The notes under the pieces are model-generated. The model was not told the origin of the DNA, ran no database searches, and saw only the letters and a list, made by a program, of their open reading frames with translations. A program made the position numbers and the translations under genes. Below are positions 52,562-59,898 of a stretch of 64,000 bases of DNA, piece after piece. Origin of the DNA: VAZQ01 sp963712565 (GTDB taxonomy: Bacteria > Pseudomonadota > Alphaproteobacteria > Rhizobiales > Xanthobacteraceae); contig CAVQIP010000055.1 in NCBI GenBank assembly GCA_963712565.1, positions 434,001 through 498,000 of the forward strand, read 5' to 3'. The number at the start of each line of letters is the position of its first letter. The first letter of the stretch is position 1.

Positions 52562-53547
52562 GACGGCGCGAGTTCATCTCGCTGATCGGCGGCGCGGCTG
52601 CTACGTGGCCGCTCCGGGCGCGGGCGCAGCAGCCCGAGCTCGTCCGGCGGATCGGGCTTTTGATGGGAGTGGCCGACGATCCGGAAGGACAGGCCCGAGT
52701 GACGGCGCTTAAGCAGGGACTTCAAGAATCAGGATGGATAGACGGCCGCAACATCCAAATCGAGACACGCTTTGGTGGGGCTGACGCCGGCCGCATACGA
52801 GCTTACGCAGTAGAACTAGTGACGCTCGCGCCCGACGTAATCGTCGGCCAAACAACGCCGGTCATCCGGGCGCTGCGAGAGGCGACAAGCTCCATTCCGA
52901 TCGTTATGGCCGCGGTCAACGATCCGGTCGATCAAGGCTTCGTTTCGAGCTTGGCGCATCCGGGCGGGCACATCCCTGGCTTCACGTTCATCGATTTCCA
53001 GATGGTTGGGAAGTGGCTGGAGATGCTCAAAGAGGTCGCCCCCGGCGTTGCTCGCGCCGCACTCATGTTCAACCCGGATACGGCTCCCCATTATTACGTC
53101 TACCTGCGTTCGTTCGAGGCCGTGCCGCGGTCGATCGCAGTTGAGGTGACGGCGACCCCTGTTCGCAACCCAGCCGAAGTCGAAGAGGCTTTCGCCAGAC
53201 TTGGACGCGATCAGAGCGGCGGGCTGATTGTTGCCGGGGACGCGTTCACCATCGTGCACTACCAATTGTTCATCAGGCTGGCGCAGCAGCATCGACTGCC
53301 GGCGGTCTACTTCCTTCGGACATCCGTCGCGCAAGGTGCCTTGATGTCGTATGGACCCGATCCCTACGACTTGTTCCGGCGCTCAGCTTCTTATGTCGAT
53401 CGCATTCTGAAGGGAGCGAACCCTGCCGAGCTTCCCGCCCAGGCGCCGACCAGGTACGAACTCGTGATTAACCTCAAGACTGCGAAGGCCCTCGGTCTCG
53501 CAGTGCCGCCGTCGCTGCTTGCCATTGCCGACGAGGTGATCGAGTGA
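52558..53547 (+). CDS. ABC_sub_bind receptor, copy 7 (subtype C)
   Basis: A 329-residue exported receptor; GTG 52558 overlaps copy 6 by GTGA. Signal 'RRREFISLIGGAAATWPLRARAQQ'. 'RRIGLLMGVADDPEGQARVTALKQGLQESGWIDGRNIQIETRFGGADAGRIRAYAVELVTLAPDVIVGQTTPVIRALREAT', 'VDQGFVSSLAHPGGHIPGFTFIDFQMVGKWLEMLKEVAPGVARAALMFNPDTAPHYYVYLRSFEA', ending 'LLAIADEVIE'. It pairs in style with copy 3. It ends the overlapping run; a 263-base repeat-containing gap follows. Confidence 0.9.
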   Translation: MRRREFISLIGGAAATWPLRARAQQPELVRRIGLLMGVADDPEGQARVTALKQGLQESGWIDGRNIQIETRFGGADAGRIRAYAVELVTLAPDVIVGQTTPVIRALREATSSIPIVMAAVNDPVDQGFVSSLAHPGGHIPGFTFIDFQMVGKWLEMLKEVAPGVARAALMFNPDTAPHYYVYLRSFEAVPRSIAVEVTATPVRNPAEVEEAFARLGRDQSGGLIVAGDAFTIVHYQLFIRLAQQHRLPAVYFLRTSVAQGALMSYGPDPYDLFRRSASYVDRILKGANPAELPAQAPTRYELVINLKTAKALGLAVPPSLLAIADEVIE

Positions 53548-53810
53548 GCGTGGCCGATGGCCGCTGTTGGCACATCGCGTCCGGTTCGTTGCGACGCACA
53601 GATTCGGTCGCTATTGAAGGCATAGCGGACATTCGGCGAAGCCTTGCTGCCCGTCGGAGCAACGCGAATGACCCACAGCAGTCATACCCGTCCGAGGCTT
53701 TTCGCAGCGCACATGCCGCAGTGCGCCCCATTTCGCTCGACGCTCTTTCCTGTTTTGATGGCCTGAGTTGAAAGCCGAACTTGGCTTGATCCAGCGAGCA
53801 AGGACAGGCA
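53548..53810. repeat. Intergenic dispersed sequence ('MSAMPSIATESVRRNEPD' type)
   Basis: On the minus strand this stretch reads 'MSAMPSIATESVRRNEPDAMCQQRP', a false-ORF signature of a widely dispersed Bradyrhizobium-type non-coding sequence containing 'gccgatggccgctgttggcacatcgcg' and 'gcggacattcg'. It interrupts the otherwise overlapping receptor array between copies 7 and 8, suggesting copy 8 was joined by a separate event. A ribosome site AAGGACAGGCA precedes copy 8. Confidence 0.5.
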
Positions 53811-54797
53811 ATGAAACGACGCGAGTTCGTCACAGTGCTCGGCGGTGCGGTTGCGTGGCCACTGCGGACGCGCGCGCAGCAGCCCGATCGGATGCGGCGG
53901 ATCGGCGTTCTGATGAACCTCGCAGCCGACGATTCGGAAGCGCCGGCTCGTGTTGCTGCCTTCGCGCAGGGCTTGCAGGAATTGGGCTGGACCATGGGCC
54001 GCAACGTGCGGATCGATTATCGCTGGGGAGCGGGCGTTGCCAATCTCTATCGTCTATACGGCGCCGAATTAGTTGCGCTCGCGCCCGATCTCATTCTTGC
54101 CTCCGGTGTGCCGGCCGTGAGCGCCGTGCAGGAGGCGAGCCGCACGATGCCGGTGGTGTTTGTGGACACCACCGATCCGGTCGCCGCCGGGTTCGTCGCC
54201 AGTCTCGCGCGGCCGGGCGGCTATGCGACAGGGTTTACGCAGTTCGAGTTCGGCATGAGCGGGAAATGGCTGGAGCTGCTCAAGGAGATCGCCCCTGGCG
54301 TTACCCGCGCCGCAGTCATTCGCAATCCGATGACGCCCGCAGGGTCAGGCCAACTGGGAGCCATCCAGGCGGTAGCGCCCTCATTCAGGGTAGAGATCAG
54401 CCCGGTTGATGTGCGCGACACGTCCGAGATCGAGCACGCTATCGCCGCTTTCGCCCGCGAGCCAAACGGCGGCTTGATCGTCTTGTCGACCTCATTGGCG
54501 CTGGCGCATCGGGAGCAGATTGTTGCTTGGGCGGGCCGCCACCGTTTGCCAGCGGTCTATCCTTTCCGCATCTACGTCAATGCCGGAGGACTGGTCAGCT
54601 ATGGGCCGGACCAAATAGACCCTTACCGGCGAGCCGCGGGCTACGTGGATCGTATCCTCAAGGGCGAGAAGCCAGCCGATCTGCCGGTGCAGGCACCGAC
54701 TAAGTACGAGCTGGTCGTCAATCTCAAAACTGCCAAAGCGCTCGGCCTCGAAGTGCCCCCCACGCTGCTCGCCCGCGCCGACGAGGTGATCGAGTAA
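53811..54797 (+). CDS. ABC_sub_bind receptor, copy 8 (subtype A)
   Basis: A 328-residue exported receptor with its own ATG and a spaced AAGGACA site rather than a translational overlap. Signal 'MKRREFVTVLGGAVAWPLRT'. 'DRMRRIGVLMNLAADDSEAPARVAAFAQGLQELGWTMGRNVRIDYRWGAGVANLYRLYGAELVALAPDLILASGVPAVSAVQEASRTMPVVFVDTTDPVAAGFVASLARPGGYATGFTQFEFGMSGKWLELLKEIAPGVTRAAVIRNPMTPAGSGQLGAIQAVAPSF'. It is the nearest relative in style of the signal-less copy 1 ('RIGVLMNLAADD', 'FEFGM.GKW'). Confidence 0.9.
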   Translation: MKRREFVTVLGGAVAWPLRTRAQQPDRMRRIGVLMNLAADDSEAPARVAAFAQGLQELGWTMGRNVRIDYRWGAGVANLYRLYGAELVALAPDLILASGVPAVSAVQEASRTMPVVFVDTTDPVAAGFVASLARPGGYATGFTQFEFGMSGKWLELLKEIAPGVTRAAVIRNPMTPAGSGQLGAIQAVAPSFRVEISPVDVRDTSEIEHAIAAFAREPNGGLIVLSTSLALAHREQIVAWAGRHRLPAVYPFRIYVNAGGLVSYGPDQIDPYRRAAGYVDRILKGEKPADLPVQAPTKYELVVNLKTAKALGLEVPPTLLARADEVIE

Positions 54798-55144
54798 GGC
54801 TGGCTTCTGCACGCATGTCGCTGCACCTGCTCACGACCGCTTATGGCACTCGCGTCGGATGAACCCTGTGCCCAAGATTTCCGGTTTCTGGGCATAGGCG
54901 GACTTGCCATCGACGCCAACTCGACGCGAATGACCCGACCCGGACATCGGCCCGCTCGCGAGCCAACAGCAGCCACCTCGATTGAGAACAATTCTTATCG
55001 TCCCCAAGCACCCAGGGTCCGCGTGGGGCACAGTCCAACCCGTCTAAGCGGCGGCGCATCTAAGGGCTCCCCCGTAGGGGTAATATCTGAATTTTCGGGC
55101 GTGCCCCCAGCCTGTAAACACGGTGTATGAACGGGGGACACTCC
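54798..55144. other. Intergenic stretch with dispersed repeat sequence, no gene
   Basis: About 54830-54960 reads on the minus strand as 'DVRVGSFASSWRRWQVRLCPETGNLG', again in the style of the dispersed non-coding sequences flanking copy 8 (gcggacttgcc..cgcgaatgaccc). The right part includes 'gggctcccccgtaggggtaata' (short CCCC/GGGG hairpin) and then the leader of the small exported protein. I see no coding sequence. Confidence 0.5.
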
Positions 55145-55417
55145 ATGCGTACTTTAACGTCCATTTGTAGCGGCTTGATCCTGGCTGCACTGACAACCGT
55201 AGTTGGATTCGATGGGATTGCTACCGCACACCCAGACATCGGGTTTTCGGTGGACGATGTGAACCGGACGCGAAAGGCCGACCGGTTGCCGACGGTCCAC
55301 GTCCACGTGCGTCGTGCACCCGTTTACGATGCAAGATTGCCGGATGGCTGTGAACCGCTGGTCAGTGCCCTCACGCGATCGAACTTGGCACGCATTGCTG
55401 GTCGGTGCTTGTCTTAG
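55145..55417 (+). CDS. Small exported protein of unknown function
   Basis: A 90-residue protein from ATG 55145 (GGGGGACACTCC upstream) with a clear Sec signal 'LTSICSGLILAALTTVVGFDGIATAHP'. The mature ~62 residues are basic with two Cys ('LPDGCEPLVSALTRSNLARIAGRCLS'), likely a disulfide. Similar 'YDARLPDGCEP.VS...RIAGRC' tails occur in small secreted proteins of Bradyrhizobium. Its 3' end overlaps the start of the decayed small gene at 55405. Confidence 0.65.
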   Translation: MRTLTSICSGLILAALTTVVGFDGIATAHPDIGFSVDDVNRTRKADRLPTVHVHVRRAPVYDARLPDGCEPLVSALTRSNLARIAGRCLS

Positions 55418-55701
55418 CTGAAGACTGCGTGGGGCTGTGCGGTTTAACAGAGCAGGAGGTTCTCGCTATCGCGGAGCATGAGCATGTTCCAGAGATGGCT
55501 GCTACGGCTCTAGCTCAATACCTGTTGAAGCAAGAACATGGGATTGACCAAATCCGGGATAATGATCGTCCATGACATCCGGCAGGCTCAACAGCGCCAG
55601 GACACGCAGCACATTTTGGTGCTGTTGCCGTGCTACATCACTTCCTGAAAGCTCACCCTGAGGCTAGTCCGCATCAGCATCCGTGGAGCCGCGTCTATTA
55701 A
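55405..55701 (+). pseudogene. Frameshifted copy of the small gene at 47024
   Basis: From GTG 55405 the frame reads 'AEDCVGLCGLTEQEVLAIAEHEHVPEMAATALAQYLLKQEHGIDQIRD', nearly identical to 47024-47317. After 'IRD' one extra base (55560 region, CGGGAT-A-ATGATC) shifts it; the next frame gives 'MIVHDIRQAQQRQDTQHILVLLP', and a second shift near 55630 restores 'VLHHFLKAHPEASPHQHPWSRVY' to the stop at 55701. Two frameshifts make it inactive. Together with the intact copy it brackets receptor copies 2-8. Confidence 0.8.
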
Positions 55702-55712
55702 GGTCTACCGGC

Positions 55713-55877
55713 ATGTCCTCCGATGCTCCCGCTCCGCCCCTGTGCCCCGACTGCCGCCAGCCTATGCAGCTCGTGAAGACGCTCCCGCATTTGGGCGGGC
55801 TGCCGGAAATCCTTGTGTTCTACTGCTCAAGCTGCAAGCGGGCGGAAACCAAGGTGCAAGAGCAGAAAGCGGCGTGA
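55713..55877 (+). CDS. Tiny zinc-ribbon protein
   Basis: A 54-residue protein from ATG 55713 with two C-x2-C knuckles: 'LCPDCRQPMQLVKTLPHLGGLPEILVFYCSSCKRAETKVQEQ'. The spacing of about 25 residues between knuckles fits a rubredoxin-like zinc ribbon. Such short proteins are common in Bradyrhizobium accessory DNA; function unknown. It starts 11 bases after the decayed small gene. Confidence 0.7.
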   Translation: MSSDAPAPPLCPDCRQPMQLVKTLPHLGGLPEILVFYCSSCKRAETKVQEQKAA

Positions 55878-56057
55878 GCCGGTGTAGTGACGGGCGGCTC
55901 CTGCAGCCCGACGATTTCAGAACGATTCAGGCCCGGCCCAAGGACCTGCGGGCGTCTTCCGCGGCAGCCTGAGCCTACGTTGCCCGAGCCCCTTTTTCAT
56001 CGGAAATCATCTGCAAATGGCCAATTGCCAAAGCGGCCGGGCATTCGCCCCGCCGAT

Positions 56058-56285
56058 CTATTGTTTCTCGATCTGCTCGACTTCCGCGAAGAAGTCCCTG
56101 AATGCGGCGATACCCCCCGTGCGTCGGCCGGCTGAAACGATCTTCGATTTGATTATTTCGTCCGAAATTCTGGGGTTTGGTGGAATCAGGGCGTGCGCCT
56201 TCTCAACCGCTTCGTCTAGGGATTTGCCGGTTGCCGTGAAGGTCTTTGCCTTTTTCTTTGTCTTCTTCGCTGTCTTCTTTGCCAT
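56058..56285 (-). CDS. Small Lys-rich protein of unknown function
   Basis: From ATG 56285, behind a strong GGGAGGAAGCC site, a 75-residue protein: a basic tail 'AKKTAKKTKKKAKTFTATG' followed by 'KSLDEAVEKAHALIPPNPRISDEIIKSKIVSAGRRTGGIAAFRDFFAEVEQIEKQ'. The tail could bind nucleic acid; the rest looks like a small alpha/beta domain. Not recognised. The ribosome site and even codon use support a real gene. Confidence 0.6.
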   Translation of the reverse strand: MAKKTAKKTKKKAKTFTATGKSLDEAVEKAHALIPPNPRISDEIIKSKIVSAGRRTGGIAAFRDFFAEVEQIEKQ

Positions 56286-56713
56286 GGCTTCCTCCCGTGG
56301 TCCGACTGAGTTCGCGTTTTGATTGTAGCCGAGTTGTCGGGTTAGCCCAATCCCCGAGGACGACAATAGGGTTGGGTGGGTGATCGGAGGAGGAGGACAA
56401 GTGTGGCGGCTGCGCCGCTCTCAATTAATGTCAGAAACGCGCGTCCGATGTCGCAAGATACGGAAGGCCCCAGCGAGCGTGTGCTACGACCGGGGCCTTG
56501 CCTTGACGCTCTCAGGCTCCACGGGGGCTGATGTTGGGGGCCTTCAACAGCGCCAGAACACTTATCGCACGAGGCGCAGCAGCAGGCCATCGCGAACGCA
56601 ATCACTTTACTGGGATCGCCATGCAGATACCGACGAGGAGTAGGCAACAACCCATGCGACGCGGCAAACTCGACGTGGTGAAGGACTGTGCTCGGCTCCT
56701 GGCACCCCCAGTC
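56286..56713. other. Intergenic stretch with one hairpin
   Basis: It contains a perfect 8-bp stem AAGGCCCC/GGGGCCTT with a 20-base loop (56464-56499), a possible terminator or small-RNA element. Open frames through it are short and lack ribosome sites; none is recognised. Confidence 0.45.
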
Positions 56714-57238
56714 TCATAGGCCACTATCTTGCCTCGCTCGAACCTTTGCGACCGCGCGCTCCCAGGCACGCGCCGGCGCAACGGGCTCGCTGGAGGCTGG
56801 AGGCGACGCTGACGGTTCTGAAGACGCTGCGGCAGGAGCCCACACGGGTTCAGCGCGCCTTATTTGGCTCGCGAGTGCTGCGTGTTCCGCAAGAGCCGCC
56901 TGCTTCCTGCGGACCCTCTCGACCGCCTTCGTCCAGCCAGCGGTCTTCGCTGCTGCTGCTCTCTCTGTGAGATCGGCCTGCCTACTGCGGAGCGTCTCGA
57001 TGGCTTTCCCCCAGGCGTTTGGAGCCGCAACGCCCTTCCAAAGATTGTGGGTTGGCGTTGCTGTAATCGGCAAGTGACTGACCGGCATTTTGACGCGACT
57101 GAACACAAATCGCCGCGCGATCTGTGGGCATGCCGAACACTTGAATGTGTGACGCTCGAAGGCAACGTCCGACGTGGGCTCGCTCCGCGCGTCCACCTGC
57201 ATCAGACACATCTCAGCACCGCAGGCAGAGCACTTCAT
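56714..57238 (-). CDS. Zinc-finger plus coiled-coil protein of unknown function
   Basis: From ATG 57238 a 174-residue protein. The N-terminus is a zinc ribbon 'MKCSACGAEMCLMQVDARSEPTSDVAFERHTFKCSACPQIARRFVF' (two C-x2-C). The rest is helical and Arg/Ala-rich with three weak repeats of 'W.KAVE.VR.KQAAL' type ('AWGKAIETLRSRQADL', 'GWTKAVERVRRKQAAL', 'AWERAVAKVRARQ'). Such proteins occur in Bradyrhizobium accessory regions; function unknown. An upstream ATG at 57262 would add eight residues. Confidence 0.7.
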   Translation of the reverse strand: MKCSACGAEMCLMQVDARSEPTSDVAFERHTFKCSACPQIARRFVFSRVKMPVSHLPITATPTHNLWKGVAAPNAWGKAIETLRSRQADLTERAAAAKTAGWTKAVERVRRKQAALAEHAALASQIRRAEPVWAPAAASSEPSASPPASSEPVAPARAWERAVAKVRARQDSGL

Positions 57239-57630
57239 CGGTCGTCGCCCGGGAGATGCCATATCGAGCGATAGAGCACCTGGTGGTGTCAAGACACCGG
57301 CGGCGTTAGCTGGAGGCTCTATGCGTGCTCCAGATGCACCCAGGAGCCTGTGGTGGGGAATTGGATAGCGTATCGGAGGTGGTCGCTAAGTGATTGATTC
57401 TATTAAGCCCCAAAAGCCACCGTGGGGCTGAGTTCGCTGCACGCAAACGTCAAACTACTAACGCGGCTTTAGCGGCTATTTTGAAGTCGTTGAGCAGCAA
57501 CGCCGCACCCTTGCCCTGTTTGAATATGGGACCCGTTTGCGCGCGCCGCGCACCGGTCGTGTTCGCATTCGGGTTTCAGATGCTCTTGGTGAACCTTGGA
57601 GCTTCCAAAGACCTCGTCGGGTTCGCATCC
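57239..57630. other. Intergenic stretch, no recognised gene
   Basis: It includes an AGCCCC/GGGGCT hairpin at about 57405-57428. A plus-strand frame from about 57463 to 57690 is open ('GYFEVVEQQRRTLALFEYGTRLRAPRTGRVRIRVSDALGEPWSF') but has no start codon and no family match I can give, so it may be a gene stub. Confidence 0.4.
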
Positions 57631-57957
57631 CTAACGCGACCAATGCGCTTGCGCCTGAAAACAGTGAACTTCTCGATATAACTTCATGAGGATGTCTTGG
57701 CGGCAAGCGGCCGTAGCGTTGTTTATCCCCTGTGCGTGTGGTGCGTCTAAGTTGGAAGGGTGAAGGCTCGATGCCTGTTCTGCGCCCTTGGTCGCGTCGC
57801 CTAGGGCGCCATCCGTCCCTTGTGCGTGCTCTGCAAGCCTCAGCCAGCGCAGCCCAAGGCTTCGCCAGTACGCTGCTAACTCAGGTGACCTTGCCAATCT
57901 TGCCCTTCGCGCGCTGTCGGCAGCTTGATCCTGACAGTAGCTTGTATAGGACGACAT
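57631..57957 (-). CDS. Small helical protein of unknown function
   Basis: From ATG 57957, behind a strong GAGGAGGGG site, a 108-residue protein. The conserved part is 'SSYTSYCQDQAADSARRARLARSPELAAYWRSLGLRWLRLAEHAQ', a helical pattern common in short Bradyrhizobium proteins, followed by a low-complexity tail that may be extra sequence. Function unknown. The frame continues upstream of the start without a ribosome site. Confidence 0.65.
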   Translation of the reverse strand: MSSYTSYCQDQAADSARRARLARSPELAAYWRSLGLRWLRLAEHAQGTDGALGDATKGAEQASSLHPSNLDAPHAQGINNATAACRQDILMKLYREVHCFQAQAHWSR

Positions 57958-58214
57958 CCCACCCCTCCTCTTCATAGCCCATGGCCCATCTCTGAAGGGG
58001 CCAATTCGCTTTGGGGTGAGTAGGTTCAACCCCGCATTAAAATCGCGGCGAACTGTTGCATAACAATCACGCTTAAAATGCACGTTAGTGCCTGGATACC
58101 TCGCTCGCGCGAGAGCTTGGTGAGAGAGCGCTGGTAAGCCCCTCGGCCGTTCCGCTTTCACTGACGCGCTACGCTCGCGCCATCACGTTGCTCACCGACT
58201 TCGCATACCATTGG

Positions 58215-58439
58215 CTACCGCGCGGCGTGCTGATGCCCGTGCGTTTCGCTTGATGAGGTTCGAGCTAGAGTTTCCTCAAGGCGAGCCGCTCCCACCTTGG
58301 TCTCATGTTCTGTGCCGCAGTGCGGGCATTGAAAGCGCACTGAACTGGACCAGATGCGGGCTAGGGTGGCGTAGTCAGTGTAAAGTTGAAGATCAATCGG
58401 CCGTTGGGTCCCCGGGCACCTACAAATGAGATTGCGCAT
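58215..58439 (-). CDS. Small zinc-binding protein of unknown function
   Basis: From ATG 58439 (GAGGGCGACGCG upstream) a 74-residue protein: 'MRNLICRCPGTQRPIDLQLY', then 'DYATLARIWSSSVRFQCPHCGTEHETKVGAARLEETLA'. Cys pairs C-x-C near the start and C-x2-C in the middle plus 'EHE' suggest one zinc site. The pattern is familiar from many short Bradyrhizobium proteins, without known function. Directly upstream on the same strand is the carrier-like gene. Confidence 0.7.
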   Translation of the reverse strand: MRNLICRCPGTQRPIDLQLYTDYATLARIWSSSVRFQCPHCGTEHETKVGAARLEETLARTSSSETHGHQHAAR

Positions 58440-58473
58440 CGCGTCGCCCTCAAGTTTCAAAAAAGGGATAGCG

Positions 58474-58863
58474 CTACTGGCTCGCACCCTTCTTGCTTCT
58501 TGCGGGCTCCCCCGCGCGAGCTAAGCATGGCCCGAATAGCTTGCGGATTACGGGACCGGCGCCTCGTCGTCGCCTTTCGTTGTTCACGTTTTCAATATGG
58601 CGAATCAGATCGCCGACGACTTCTATTTGATTGATATCGTCATCTGTCATTTCCACGCCGTCGAATTGATCTTCGATCACGATCATCAACTCCAGACGGT
58701 CGAGCCAGTCAGCTCCTAAATCATCAGTGAAGTGCGCTGCATCAGTTACACGTTTGACTTCGACGCCCAATTGATTCGCAATGAGGGCACGGACATCGTC
58801 GGCGACGAAGACTTCTTTCGTAACGGCTGTCTCTTGATTCAAATTCAAGATGGCGATGGTCAT
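58474..58863 (-). CDS. Acyl-carrier-protein-like, lacking the phosphopantetheine serine
   Basis: From ATG 58863 a 129-residue protein. Its core fits the ACP four-helix fold: 'EVFVADDVRALIANQLGVEVKRVTDAAHFTDDLGADWLDRLELMIVIEDQFDGVEMTDDDINQIEVVGDLIRHIEN'. In ACPs the motif is DSL with Ser carrying phosphopantetheine; here it is 'DWL', so Ser is replaced by Trp and the protein cannot be a normal carrier. A basic ~30-residue tail 'NERRRRGAGPVIRKLFGPCLARAGEPARSKKG' is extra. It may be a structural or regulatory ACP relative. Confidence 0.85.
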   Translation of the reverse strand: MTIAILNLNQETAVTKEVFVADDVRALIANQLGVEVKRVTDAAHFTDDLGADWLDRLELMIVIEDQFDGVEMTDDDINQIEVVGDLIRHIENVNNERRRRGAGPVIRKLFGPCLARAGEPARSKKGASQ

Positions 58864-59032
58864 GATGGGCCCCCGACTCGATAGAAGTCTGGAGCCGACC
58901 ACAAAATTCGTCCCTCAATGGGACTCCGATAAAAAATCACAAGGGTGTTGCAATGGAGTCATAGCCTTACCATTGCACCGGACATTGGAAGTGGCCTGTG
59001 ACGGCCCCGTTGTCGCCGCCATGGGTCGCCAA

Positions 59033-59203
59033 GGCGCGCGTGAGCAGCCGAGTGCCGGCGGCGTCCCGACGAGCCATGAGCCGATAGCCGTCGTGATTGA
59101 TTTCGTGAATCCAAGTATTGCCCACCGGCGGCCGGATGGTGGGTGATGGCAAGCACGGAACCACAAAGCCGGAGGGGGCGTGGCGGGTACGCAAACGCAA
59201 CAT
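59033..59203 (-). pseudogene. DNA ligase (ATP-dependent) N-terminal remnant, catalytic Lys replaced
   Basis: From an ATG at 59203 the minus strand reads 'LRTRHAPSGFVVPCLPSPTIRPPVGNTWIHEINHDGYRLMARRDAAGTRLLTRA'. This is the N-terminus of LigD-type or stand-alone ATP-dependent DNA ligases, whose motif I is 'WIHEIKHDGYR'. The nucleotidyl-accepting Lys is Asn here (codon at 59096-59098). Homology stops after 'TR'. It lies in the 528-base gap 58864-59391, in which I see no other coding sequence. Confidence 0.7.
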
Positions 59204-59391
59204 GGCCCAAAGATAGAACGGCGGTGGTAAAATGCGAGCCTGTCGGAACCTGCCGACAACCGCCTGAATTGATTGGTTGCGGACTTCAAGCCCTGACACC
59301 CCCAGATCGTCGGGCTTGGAGACCACCAGGCCCCGCTCGGCCAGTGTGCGCTCGGGCGGGGCTCTGCTTTGAAGGCTGTCACAAAAGGAAG

Positions 59392-59631
59392 ATGCGAAGC
59401 GCAGCGAGACGAACCATCTTTATTGCTGGTCGCAAGACAAGCCTCAGCCTTGAGGACGCGTTCTGGGACGGGCTCAAGGAAATCGCGGTCGCGCGCAATA
59501 TCAGACTGCAGACCCTCGTGAGCGAAATCGATTCCAAACGACAACACGCCAATCTGTCGTCGGCCATTCGGCTGTTCGTACTGGATTTCTATCAAGCTCA
59601 AGTCAAATTATTGACCAAACAACCGCGCTGA
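59392..59631 (+). CDS. Ribbon-helix-helix (RHH_4) protein
   Basis: From ATG 59392 (AAAAGGAAG upstream) a 79-residue protein. 'RRTIFIAGRKTSLSLEDAFWDGLKEIAVARNIRLQTLVSEIDSKRQHANLSSAIRLFVLDFYQAQ' matches the RHH_4 domain: a beta strand with 'KTSLSLE' followed by two helices. Proteins of this family bind DNA as dimers and are typical of alphaproteobacteria, often acting as local repressors. The longer open frame upstream is not part of the gene. Confidence 0.85.
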   Translation: MRSAARRTIFIAGRKTSLSLEDAFWDGLKEIAVARNIRLQTLVSEIDSKRQHANLSSAIRLFVLDFYQAQVKLLTKQPR

Positions 59632-59898
59632 CCGTCGCGACTTCCGCTTTGGGGGCGGCGGACTTTTCTCCAATGCGTTCCGTTCTTCACCGCCCCCAAT
59701 CCTCTCGGCCCTCGCGCCTCACGGCTGGCGCTCATTCGGTACCGCACCATCCATCCTGCGTCTGTGGCTGCTTGGTTGTATGGCAATAAATGTTGCAGAG
59801 CGCCGATGCAGAAAAAACCTCTGTCGCAAGCGCCTTTAGTGTATTCTCTTTTATGCAACGATAGTGGGGGGACATGAGTTAGTCTGAGTAGGTGAGCG

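Noticed and set aside
47655..53547. Repeated gene ends viewed as a CRISPR-like array
   Set aside because: The repeats are spaced about 1 kb apart and are protein-coding; there are no cas genes.
54492..54812. Minus-strand frames such as 'DHLVGAGEQRGGHFEAERFGSFEIDDQLV' at the ends of receptor copies
   Set aside because: They recur at each copy because the receptor 3' ends are conserved; they are antisense shadows, although often annotated as proteins in databases.
58915..59601. 228-codon minus-strand frame
   Set aside because: It overlaps the RHH gene antisense and the ligase remnant in another frame; no ribosome site or family match.
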